From: Thiotrichales bacterium
Lineage (GTDB): Bacteria; Pseudomonadota; Gammaproteobacteria; J044
Direction: 5' to 3'
Length of the DNA stretch: 13,481 bases
Assembly (NCBI GenBank): GCA_024762895.1
Contig: JANTGN010000059.1
Coordinates: 1 to 13,481 of the forward strand
Position 1 is the first letter of the stretch. Every line of letters begins with the position of its first letter. Below, piece after piece: positions 7,346 to 13,481 of this stretch. Made by a program: the position numbers and the translations under genes. The notes beneath the pieces are model-generated. The model was not told where the DNA came from and searched no databases. It was given only the letters and a program-made list of their open reading frames with translations.

Positions 7346-8368
7346 ATGAGTAAGACCTATGATGTAGCAGTAGTCGGGGCCACCGGTGCCGTTGGTGAAA
7401 CCATGTTGTCCATCCTGGCAGAACGCAACTTTCCAGTAGGCAATATTTATGCCCTGGCCAGTAGCCGTTCGGCGGGTAAAAAGGTTGAATTTGCCGGCAA
7501 GATGCTCACCGTAGAGGACCTGGATAGCTTTGATTTTTCGAAGGTGCAGATTGGCCTGTTCTCGGCTGGTGGCTCCGTGTCGAAGATTTATGCGCCCAGG
7601 GCAGCCGAGGCCGGCTGCGTGGTAATCGATAATACCTCTGAATTTCGCTATGACGATGAAATCCCTCTGGTCGTACCCGAGGTCAATCCTCATGCCATAG
7701 GGCGTTATAAAGACCGGGGTATTATTGCCAATCCTAACTGCTCCACCATCCAGATGCTGGTGGCTCTGAAACCGATCTATGATGCGGCCGGAATTGAGCG
7801 CATTAATGTCGCTACCTATCAGGCCGTCTCCGGCACTGGCAAGGAGGCGATTGAAGAACTGGCCTCACAGACTGCTGCGCTCCTGAATGGTCGTGAGATT
7901 ACCAGCAGCGTTTATCCCAAGCAGATTGCCTTTAATTGCCTGCCCCAGATCGATGTCTTCCAGGACAATGGTTATACCAAGGAAGAAATGAAAATGGTCT
8001 GGGAGACACGAAAGATCCTTGAGGACGAATCGGTCCAGGTCAACCCAACCGCGGTTCGTGTCCCCGTCTTTTATGGCCATTCCGAGGCCGTTCATATCGA
8101 AACGGCTAAAAAGCTGGGCGCTGAAGAAGCACGTACGCTACTGGAAAACTCAGAGGGTGTACAGGTGATGGACGATCGTCAGGACGGTGGATACCCAACC
8201 GCCGTCACCGAAGGTGCCAATCACGATGCGACCTGGGTGGGTAGAATTCGTGAGGATATTTCACATCCCAGGGGGCTCGATCTGTGGGTGGTGTCTGATA
8301 ATGTGCGCAAGGGTGCTGCATTGAACAGTGTACAGATTGCAGAAATTTTGATAAAAGACTATCTATAA
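7346..8368 (+). CDS. asd: Aspartate-semialdehyde dehydrogenase
   Basis: Reduces L-aspartyl-4-phosphate to aspartate-4-semialdehyde with NADPH, feeding diaminopimelate/lysine, threonine and methionine. The product is 340 aa. It has the N-terminal VAVVGATGAVGETML nucleotide fold. The active-site nucleophile is Cys132 in NPNCSTIQ, followed by Gln159 in YQAVSGTGKEA, and Arg238 and His245 in RVPVFYGHSEA. It belongs to the shorter ASADH group and not the 367-370-aa E. coli/P. aeruginosa Asd type. I start at ATG 7346, which begins MSKTYDVAVVG. The upstream in-frame GTG at 7322 would add eight residues not expected in the family and lies five bases after leuB. It sits 28 bases after leuB and is probably cotranscribed. 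Confidence 0.96.
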   Translation: MSKTYDVAVVGATGAVGETMLSILAERNFPVGNIYALASSRSAGKKVEFAGKMLTVEDLDSFDFSKVQIGLFSAGGSVSKIYAPRAAEAGCVVIDNTSEFRYDDEIPLVVPEVNPHAIGRYKDRGIIANPNCSTIQMLVALKPIYDAAGIERINVATYQAVSGTGKEAIEELASQTAALLNGREITSSVYPKQIAFNCLPQIDVFQDNGYTKEEMKMVWETRKILEDESVQVNPTAVRVPVFYGHSEAVHIETAKKLGAEEARTLLENSEGVQVMDDRQDGGYPTAVTEGANHDATWVGRIREDISHPRGLDLWVVSDNVRKGAALNSVQIAEILIKDYL

Positions 8369-8511
8369 TCTATAGTTACGTGCAATACTTAGAGTTGTTT
8401 TATTAAAGTGGCTTCTTCAAAATCCTCCATATCCTAAGCATTGCTGGAGGAATTTGATGGGATCTGCCAGCCAGAGTGCTGAGAGAAAGATAAAAAAGAG
8501 GGGATTACATC
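8369..8511. other. asd-fimV intergenic region
   Basis: The 143 bases have no rho-independent terminator, so transcription may read from asd into fimV. A TATAAT at 8364-8369 overlaps the asd stop but has no fitting -35. TTGTTT (8395-8400) with CAAAAT (8418-8423) at 17-base spacing is a weak promoter candidate. The 3' half contains a hairpin and a short ORF listed separately. Confidence 0.5.
8424..8450 (+). promoter_or_regulatory. Hairpin sequestering a Shine-Dalgarno upstream of fimV
   Basis: CCTCCA (8424-8429) is the exact complement of TGGAGG (8445-8450), with a 15-base loop; one more pair (T8423-A8451) extends the stem. The downstream arm contains GGAGG, an ideal SD six bases before an ATG at 8457. 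Folding would hide that SD. There is no T-run, so it is not a terminator. Confidence 0.4.
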
Positions 8512-8519
8512 GTGCGTAG
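8457..8519 (+). CDS. Possible 20-codon leader ORF overlapping the fimV start
   Basis: An ATG six bases after a perfect GGAGG opens a 20-codon frame that ends at TAG 8517-8519, overlapping the fimV GTG (8512) by eight bases in another frame. The peptide is basic toward its end (ERKIKKRGLHR) and matches nothing I recognise. It could couple translation into fimV, or the ATG could be chance. The strong SD is the main evidence that ribosomes load here. Confidence 0.3.
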   Translation: MGSASQSAERKIKKRGLHRA

Positions 8520-11500
8520 ACTGGCCTTGGGCTTAGCCCTGATGGGATCACTGATTCCAGGTTTATCCCACGCATTGGGATTGGGGGAAATCAAGGTTGA
8601 TTCGGCCCTGAATCAGCCACTGAGGGCGGAGATTGCGGTTCTGGCCGCCAGTCCCGACGAAGTCATAGATATCGTTGCCAAACTGGCCGATGAGCAGGCC
8701 TTTGAGCGTCTGGGGATCAGCCGGGAATATATCCTGTCGAAGCTCCAGTTCAAGCCTGCAGTCAGGGATGGCGTACCGGTCATCCTGGTAACGACCAAGA
8801 AACCAGTCAAGGAACCCTTCCTTGACTTCCTGCTGGAAGTTCGCTGGCCCAAGGGGCGTCTACTGCGCGAATATACCATTCTGCTTGACCCTCCGGTGAT
8901 GATGGAACAGCGTGCTGTTGCAACGCGTGCCCCCGAGGTAACCGAGGCCCCTGCCGAAATGGCCCCGGAACCTGCCCCCGAACCCTCGTTGCCACCAGCC
9001 TCGGTTGCAGTCATTGAACCTGAGCCCGAACCTGCTGCCGAACCAGAGCCTGTCGTACTCCCTGAGCCCGAACCTGTAGCCGCTGCGGAGCCTGAGCCAG
9101 AGGCCTATGTGGTTCCGGCACCTGAGCCCGAACCCGTTATGTTACCTGAGGAGCCCGTGGCCTATCAGCCTCAGGAAGATGCCCTGTTTCCCCTCATTCC
9201 GATTGGCGATGAAGAGGCCACAACTTATTATGCAGAAGCCGAGCCCGAAGCAGAGATTAGTGACGGGTACAAGGTCGCAGCCAATGACACACTCTGGGAG
9301 ATCGCTAACCAGGCGCGTCCGGATGGCGTGAGTGTTAACCAGATGATGGTCGCCATGCTGCATGCCAACCCCGATGCCTTCTATCAGAACAATATCAACA
9401 ATCTCAAGCGTGGCGTCATTTTGCGTATGCCCACGCAGGAAGAGCTGGAGGCCGTCGATAATCGCGAAGCCAATACCGAGGTTTCCGAACAGTATGCCCT
9501 CTGGCGTGAATATCGTTCCCAGGTTGCCGGCGCAGCCATTCCCCAGGAGGCCGTCCCTGCCGTTGATGAGGGCACCGAAGCCGCAGCCGAGGAAGCCCAG
9601 GTTGCAGAAGTAGAGGAACCCGCAGCAGAGTTGCAGATCCTGGCGCCCGAATCGGCAACTGAAACCGGTGAGAGCGTGACAGCAGGTGGTGAAGATTTGG
9701 CTTCTCTCCAGAATGATCTGGCACTGGCCAGGGAGTCTCTGGAATCTGCACGCCAGGAAAACCAGGACCTGGTCAGTCGAGTCGATCAATTAGAACAGAT
9801 GCTTCAGAAACAAGAGCGTCTGATGAATCTTAAAGATGAACAGCTTACCGAGCTCCAGCAACAGATAGAAGGTACTGTCGCTACTGCGCCCGTGATTGAA
9901 ACCATGGAAGAGGCCCCTGAGGTTGCTGAAGCACCTGCAGCTGAGGCGCCAGCCATGGAAGCCGAGCCCGTGACCGAGATGCCGAAGGCTGAGGTTGCAT
10001 CTCCGGAAGAAGTCGAAGGGGAGGCTAGTGTAAAAGAAGCCGAAGTTGCTGAACCGGCGCCTGGGGCGGAACAGGTCGAAGAACCGATGCTGGTTGTTGA
10101 GGAAGAGGTGGTTGCCGTTGTTGAGCCTCCTGCTGAGCCTGAGGCGGCCCCTCCGGTACAGCCCGAGCCTGTTCAGAAACCCGAATTGGAAGCGCCCACG
10201 CCCGCCAAGGCCCCCAGTTTTATCGATGACCTGCTGAGCGATCGCAAGATGCTGGGTATCGTCGGTGGTGGTGTCATACTGGTGCTGGCCCTGATTGCCA
10301 CCCTGCTACGTCGCATGGGTAAAAATCGTGAGGCCCAGGAAGCCGCTGCGCCTGCGCCGGCCTTTGAGGAGCCTATCTTTGAGGAAGAGGCGCCCGCCGC
10401 GGCACAGGAAGAAACCCCTGCTGTTGATGAAACTGTCGCTGAGGTCGCCGAAGAGACGCCGGCAGAACCTGCCGTTGAAGAGGGGCCAATTGTGGGAGAC
10501 AGTACACAGGTACTGGATCTTTCCAAGCAGGAAGCCGTTGCCGAGGCCGCTGCCGAGGCTGCTGCCGAGGCCGACGACACCATCTCCGAAGCCGATGTTT
10601 ATCTGGCCTACGGCCTGCATCAGCAGTGCGAAGATCTTCTCAAAAATGCCATTGAGCAAAATCCTGATCGTAATGATTATCGTGCCAAGCTTCTGGAAAA
10701 TTACTTTGCTTCCAAGGAACAGGAAAAGTTTGAAGTAGCGGCCTCTGAATTACATGACAGATTGGGTGATACCAGTGACCCACTCTGGAGTCGAGTCGTT
10801 GTCATGGGCAAAGAACTGGCTCCGGATAATGCCCTGTTCAAGGATGTCGATGTCGGCGATATGAGTATTGATGATATCGTCCAGGAAAAACCGGATGCGG
10901 CAGAATTTGACCTGACGGCAGAAGATCTGGCCGTAGGCGCTGTTGAGGAAGTCGAGGCCGAGACTGAAGTGATGCCCGAGGCCAAGGCTGGTGCAGAAGA
11001 GGCCGATCTTGAATTTGATATTGGCGATATTGATCTGGGCGATATTGATCTGGGTGAAACCAGTTCAGAGGTCAAGGAGACCGATGATACCGCGACCCTG
11101 GATATTGAATCCGACCTCGAAATCGATGCCGGTGATCTTGATATCGAAGAACTGGGTGATGATATAGCGGCTACAGATCTGGATCTGGAACTGGATGTCG
11201 AGACGCCGGTTGAAGAAGAAGCTGCGGCCCAGACCGAGGTCATGACCGAGCCGCCTAAGTCGCCTCCTGAGACCATGATTATGGAAGGGCCGCCGGATAT
11301 CGATCTGGCTGTAGAGTCCGAAGCGGAAAAGCATGACACCGGTACCCTGGATATCAGTGATATGGATCTGGGTGATCTTGATCTGGGTGAGGAAACTGAG
11401 GTGCCTGCCGACCTGGGTCTGGATGAGGCCGTTGATTTTGGTGGCGCAGAAAATGAAGTCACCGAAGAAATGACAGATGATGCGGCTTCATTTGATCTTG

Positions 11501-11697
11501 GCGATGAGATGGACCTCGAAGAAGACCTGGGTCTCCCTGATAGCGAAGATGAGGTCAGCACCAAGCTGGATCTGGCCAAGGCCTATATTGACATGGGTGA
11601 TAACGATGGGGCCAAGAGCACCCTTGAAGAAGTTATGAATGAAGGTGACGACAATCAGAAAAAAGAGGCGCAGGACCTCTTAAGCCAGATTAGCTGA
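8512..11697 (+). CDS. fimV: FimV/HubP-type polar hub and pilus assembly protein
   Basis: A large single-pass inner-membrane protein (1061 aa) that in Pseudomonas supports type IV pilus secretin assembly and twitching, and in Vibrio (HubP) organises the cell pole. Residues 1-21 are a signal peptide (cleavage after SHA). The FimV N-terminal domain follows, starting LGLGEIKVDSALNQPLRAEI. Then come a Pro/Glu linker (about 140-250), a LysM peptidoglycan-binding domain (253-307, YKVAANDTLWEIANQ), a coiled coil (394-454), a second Glu/Pro-rich linker, and a membrane helix at 581-599 followed by RRMGK. The cytoplasmic part has a TPR-like segment (694-753, DVYLAYGLHQQCEDLL), very acidic DLDLG-type repeats (about 830-1010) and the conserved FimV C-terminal TPR-like motif (about 1015-1059). 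It starts at GTG 8512, nine bases after GAGGGG. It lies between asd and truA as in Pseudomonas and is closed by a strong terminator. Confidence 0.95.
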   Translation: MRRLALGLALMGSLIPGLSHALGLGEIKVDSALNQPLRAEIAVLAASPDEVIDIVAKLADEQAFERLGISREYILSKLQFKPAVRDGVPVILVTTKKPVKEPFLDFLLEVRWPKGRLLREYTILLDPPVMMEQRAVATRAPEVTEAPAEMAPEPAPEPSLPPASVAVIEPEPEPAAEPEPVVLPEPEPVAAAEPEPEAYVVPAPEPEPVMLPEEPVAYQPQEDALFPLIPIGDEEATTYYAEAEPEAEISDGYKVAANDTLWEIANQARPDGVSVNQMMVAMLHANPDAFYQNNINNLKRGVILRMPTQEELEAVDNREANTEVSEQYALWREYRSQVAGAAIPQEAVPAVDEGTEAAAEEAQVAEVEEPAAELQILAPESATETGESVTAGGEDLASLQNDLALARESLESARQENQDLVSRVDQLEQMLQKQERLMNLKDEQLTELQQQIEGTVATAPVIETMEEAPEVAEAPAAEAPAMEAEPVTEMPKAEVASPEEVEGEASVKEAEVAEPAPGAEQVEEPMLVVEEEVVAVVEPPAEPEAAPPVQPEPVQKPELEAPTPAKAPSFIDDLLSDRKMLGIVGGGVILVLALIATLLRRMGKNREAQEAAAPAPAFEEPIFEEEAPAAAQEETPAVDETVAEVAEETPAEPAVEEGPIVGDSTQVLDLSKQEAVAEAAAEAAAEADDTISEADVYLAYGLHQQCEDLLKNAIEQNPDRNDYRAKLLENYFASKEQEKFEVAASELHDRLGDTSDPLWSRVVVMGKELAPDNALFKDVDVGDMSIDDIVQEKPDAAEFDLTAEDLAVGAVEEVEAETEVMPEAKAGAEEADLEFDIGDIDLGDIDLGETSSEVKETDDTATLDIESDLEIDAGDLDIEELGDDIAATDLDLELDVETPVEEEAAAQTEVMTEPPKSPPETMIMEGPPDIDLAVESEAEKHDTGTLDISDMDLGDLDLGEETEVPADLGLDEAVDFGGAENEVTEEMTDDAASFDLGDEMDLEEDLGLPDSEDEVSTKLDLAKAYIDMGDNDGAKSTLEEVMNEGDDNQKKEAQDLLSQIS
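9019..9134 (+). repeat. Pro-Glu coding repeats in fimV
   Basis: CCTGAGCCCGAACC recurs at 9019, 9061 and 9121 (spacings 42 and 60 bases) and encodes PEPEP units in the periplasmic linker between the N-terminal domain and LysM. Near-identity at the DNA level suggests recent slippage or duplication. Similar extended linkers are usual in FimV. Confidence 0.6.
11008..11517 (+). repeat. Acidic DLDLG-type repeats in the fimV cytoplasmic domain
   Basis: Short acidic units recur: DIGDIDLGDIDLGE, DAGDLDIEELGDD, DMDLGDLDLGEE and DLGDEMDLEEDLG. At 11026-11055 the 15-base unit GATATTGATCTGGG(C/T) occurs twice in tandem after a related GATATTGGC. Such acidic repeats are typical of the FimV/HubP cytoplasmic part. 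Confidence 0.7.
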
Positions 11698-11718
11698 TTA
11701 CATCGCTGAATGCGTCTG

Positions 11719-11750
11719 AGGCCGAACAGTTTTTCTGTTCGGCCTTTTTT
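11719..11750 (+). terminator. Rho-independent terminator of fimV
   Basis: AGGCCGAACAG (11719-11729) and CTGTTCGGCCT (11735-11745) form a perfect 11-bp stem with a TTTTT loop, followed by a T-run to 11750. It lies 22 bases after the fimV stop and ends the upstream transcription unit. Confidence 0.95.
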
Positions 11751-11805
11751 ATGCTGACTCCTGCTGCAGTCCCCTGTTACGAAGTGATCATTTTGCCGCG
11801 CACTA

Positions 11806-11834
11806 TTGACCTTTTTCTGTATCGTCGGTATTTC
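11806..11834 (+). promoter_or_regulatory. Candidate promoter for truA-trpF-trpB
   Basis: TTGACC (11806-11811) matches five of six -35 bases and is followed after 17 bases by TATTTC (11829-11834), a weak -10. It is the best promoter candidate between the fimV terminator and truA, where a new promoter is required. The leader would be about 27 bases. Confidence 0.4.
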
Positions 11835-11867
11835 TGATGTCCTTTGAATACCCTGGTTTGAAGAATT

Positions 11868-12653
11868 ATGCGATTAGCGGCATGCATCGAATACGAAGGC
11901 TCGGGCTTTTCCGGCTGGCAGTCACAGGTAGGGCAGTCGGTACGCTTTGTCCAGACCGAGGTGGAGCGGGCCATTGCCAGGGTGGCAGATCATCCGATCA
12001 AGGTAGTCTGTGCCGGAAGAACGGACACCGGTGTCCATGCCACTAACCAGATTATCCATTTTGACACCCACGCGCATCGTAAGGAGCGATCCTGGGTCCT
12101 GGGCAGTAATGTGAATCTCCCTGATGATATTGCCGTCCGTTGGGTCACGGAGGTCAGTGATGAGTTTCATGCGCGGTTCTCAGCACTATCCCGTTCCTAT
12201 CGCTATATTATCGATAATCGCTGGGTACGCCCTGCGATACTCAGGGATCGCGTGACCTGGGAACGTCAGGAGCTTAGTATAGATCTGATGCAGCAGGCCT
12301 GCATGTACCTGAAGGGCAGGCATGACTTTACCAGTTACCGTTCACTGGCCTGCCAGGCCAAAAACCCGGTACGTGATATCCAGATGCTGGATATTCATCG
12401 GCAGGGAGAGTTTGTCACCATCGATATACGCGCCAACGCCTTCCTGCATCATATGGTCAGGAATATTGCCGGTGTGCTAATCACGATTGGTCGTGGTGAA
12501 CGTTCGCCCGAATGGGCCAGGGAAGTATTAGAGGCAAAGGACAGGGCCGTGGGTGGTATTACTGCCCCGGCAGCAGGCCTTTACCTGGTTGATGTTGCCT
12601 ACCCCGAGGAGTACAAATTAACCGCACAAAGCGTCCTGCCATCTTATGCGTAA
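11868..12653 (+). CDS. truA: tRNA pseudouridine(38-40) synthase
   Basis: Isomerises uridines 38-40 in the anticodon stem-loop of many tRNAs. The product is 261 aa, near the usual 260-270. The catalytic Asp53 sits in the invariant CAGRTDTGVHATNQ block. The N-terminal YEGSGFSGWQSQ, the FHARFSALSRSYRYII block, HDFTSYRSLACQ and FLHHMVRNIAGVLITIGRG are all family features. ATG 11868 gives the expected N-terminus, MRLAACIEYEG. Only a weak purine stretch (GAAGAA) precedes it. It begins a unit with trpF and trpB; truA-trpF linkage is common in gammaproteobacteria without a known functional reason. Confidence 0.96.
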   Translation: MRLAACIEYEGSGFSGWQSQVGQSVRFVQTEVERAIARVADHPIKVVCAGRTDTGVHATNQIIHFDTHAHRKERSWVLGSNVNLPDDIAVRWVTEVSDEFHARFSALSRSYRYIIDNRWVRPAILRDRVTWERQELSIDLMQQACMYLKGRHDFTSYRSLACQAKNPVRDIQMLDIHRQGEFVTIDIRANAFLHHMVRNIAGVLITIGRGERSPEWAREVLEAKDRAVGGITAPAAGLYLVDVAYPEEYKLTAQSVLPSYA

Positions 12654-12692
12654 AAGCGTTTTTTGATACTCTTAATCCTTTTGGAAACCATA

Positions 12693-13316
12693 ATGAGAAC
12701 CAGGGTCAAGATCTGCGGGATTACCCGGCCGGAAGATGCCCTGGCAGCAGCGCAATTAGGGGCGGATGCCATTGGGTTAGTGTTCTATCCCAAGAGCCCA
12801 CGTTATGTCGAAGCGAGCCAGGCAGCGGAGATTATCTCCGTCATCCCCCCCTTTATGACGACGGTGGCCCTGTTTCTCGATGCTCAAAAGGATGTTATTC
12901 AAGAAGTCCTGAGCACGGTTCCGGTCGATCTATTACAGTTCCATGGAGATGAGTGTCCGACAGATTGTGGAACCTTTGGGCGGCCCTATATCAAGGCCAT
13001 CGGTATGAAGGGTGGAGTGGATGCCCAGGCCTATGCGGCAACCTACCCGGATGCCCAGGGCTATTTACTGGATAGCCATGCCGTTGGCGAGGCCGGGGGC
13101 ACCGGGACCAGTCTCGACTGGTCAAGCCTGCCGAAGTTAAAAAAACCGGTCATACTGGCCGGAGGACTCAGGCCGGAGAATGTGGCCGAGGCCGTCCAGC
13201 AGTCGCGACCCTATGCGGTGGATATTAGTAGTGGTGTTGAATCTTCTCCGGGTATTAAAGACAAAGCATTGATGAAGGCATTTATTTCTGAGGTGAAAAA
13301 AGCCGATGAGTACTGA
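12693..13316 (+). CDS. trpF: Phosphoribosylanthranilate isomerase
   Basis: Third step of tryptophan synthesis: Amadori rearrangement of N-(5'-phosphoribosyl)anthranilate to CdRP, in a TIM barrel. The product is 207 aa and monofunctional, not fused to trpC as in E. coli. The catalytic base Cys8 is in VKICGITRPEDA, and the catalytic acid Asp127 is in YLLDSHAVGEAGGTG. GLVFYPKSPRYV, LLQFHGDE and the phosphate-binding ILAGGLRPENV and VDISSGVESSPGIKD are family blocks. I choose ATG 12693, as MRTRVKICGI is the normal start. A TTG at 12663 would add ten hydrophobic residues. The SD (GGAAA) is weak. Its 3' end overlaps trpB by 11 bases. Confidence 0.96.
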   Translation: MRTRVKICGITRPEDALAAAQLGADAIGLVFYPKSPRYVEASQAAEIISVIPPFMTTVALFLDAQKDVIQEVLSTVPVDLLQFHGDECPTDCGTFGRPYIKAIGMKGGVDAQAYAATYPDAQGYLLDSHAVGEAGGTGTSLDWSSLPKLKKPVILAGGLRPENVAEAVQQSRPYAVDISSGVESSPGIKDKALMKAFISEVKKADEY

Positions 13317-13481
13317 TCAGCTTGCTGATAAAGACTGGGATCAGTTCCCGGATGAAACCGGGCATTTTGGCCCCTATGGGGGCTGTTTCGTCTCCGAGAC
13401 CCTGATGGAGGCCCTGGACGAACTGCGTGAGGCCTATGACCAGATCAAGAGCGACACGGCGTTTCAGACTGAGTTTGATGC
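13306..13481 (+). CDS. trpB: Tryptophan synthase beta chain, 5' part
   Basis: The first 58 codons of the PLP enzyme that joins indole and serine to make tryptophan, as an alpha2-beta2 complex with TrpA. The start reads MSTDQLADKDWDQFPDETGHFGPYGGCFVSETLMEAL by eye. FGPYGG is the characteristic TrpB N-terminal motif (usually FG.YGG.FV.ETLM). ATG 13306 lies within the trpF end (11-base overlap) with GAGGTG (13290-13295) as SD, so translation is coupled. The gene runs off the window; trpA is expected next but cannot be seen. Confidence 0.93.
   Translation, partial: MSTDQLADKDWDQFPDETGHFGPYGGCFVSETLMEALDELREAYDQIKSDTAFQTEFD

Noticed and set aside
7322..7348. Longer asd from GTG 7322
   Set aside because: It adds eight residues before the conserved MSKTYDVAVVG start and has no SD of its own.
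8364..8369. Perfect TATAAT at the asd stop codon as a promoter
   Set aside because: No -35 at 16-18 bases and no TGn extension; it is likely a by-product of the TAT-CTA-TAA codons.
9142..9789. 215-codon minus-strand open frame inside fimV
   Set aside because: It lies opposite the clearly coding LysM and coiled-coil region and shows no recognisable protein features.
10701..11579. 292-codon open frame on the minus strand, serine-rich
   Set aside because: It is antisense to the acidic GAT/GAA-rich part of fimV, whose codon bias leaves the reverse frame open. The product is low-complexity Ser/Arg with no domain.
12663..12695. Longer trpF from TTG 12663
   Set aside because: It adds ten residues (mostly Ile/Leu) before the normal MRTRVKICGI start.

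Overview
The window is a chromosomal housekeeping segment of a gammaproteobacterium with moderate GC content. Two things point there. The order LysR(divergent)-leuC-leuD-leuB-asd-fimV-truA-trpF is, from established knowledge, the order seen in Pseudomonas and many relatives. FimV itself is a gammaproteobacterial type IV pilus/polar-hub protein. TrpB following trpF directly, and the aroC-MFS pair next to the leu block, fit a deep-branching, non-enteric lineage such as Chromatiales or Thiotrichales. That placement is inference and I do not name a genus.

Layout. Positions 1-421 hold the 3' half of a decayed AlkD-type DNA-alkylation-repair gene, recognisable across one frameshift and three internal stops. 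AroC (528-1631) follows from a strong extended -10 that sits so close to the ATG that its mRNA may be leaderless. An HcaT-like MFS transporter (1741-2877) comes next and converges, with a 32-bp overlap, on a LysR-type regulator (2846-3730, minus strand). The LysR gene is divergent from the leu operon. The 110-bp intergenic region carries two 5-5-5 inverted repeats whose centres lie at about -65 and -45 of the predicted leuC start, the classic LysR activator geometry.

The plus-strand operon leuC - small secreted protein - leuD - leuB - asd (3841-8368) covers isopropylmalate isomerase, isopropylmalate dehydrogenase and aspartate-semialdehyde dehydrogenase. That is leucine synthesis plus the entry to the lysine/DAP, threonine and methionine branches. 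Between the two isomerase subunit genes sits an 82-residue exported protein made of five 11-residue amphipathic repeats, the least explained gene here. FimV (8512-11697, 1061 aa) follows, preceded by a possible 20-codon leader ORF whose Shine-Dalgarno is paired in a hairpin. FimV ends at a textbook rho-independent terminator.

A new unit, probably from a promoter at about 11806-11834, carries truA, trpF and trpB. TrpF and trpB overlap, and trpB runs off the window end.

I see no mobile element, CRISPR array, tRNA or rRNA. The candidates for something undescribed are the hendecad-repeat protein inserted in leuCD, the leader/hairpin before fimV, and the well-formed LysR operator pair.
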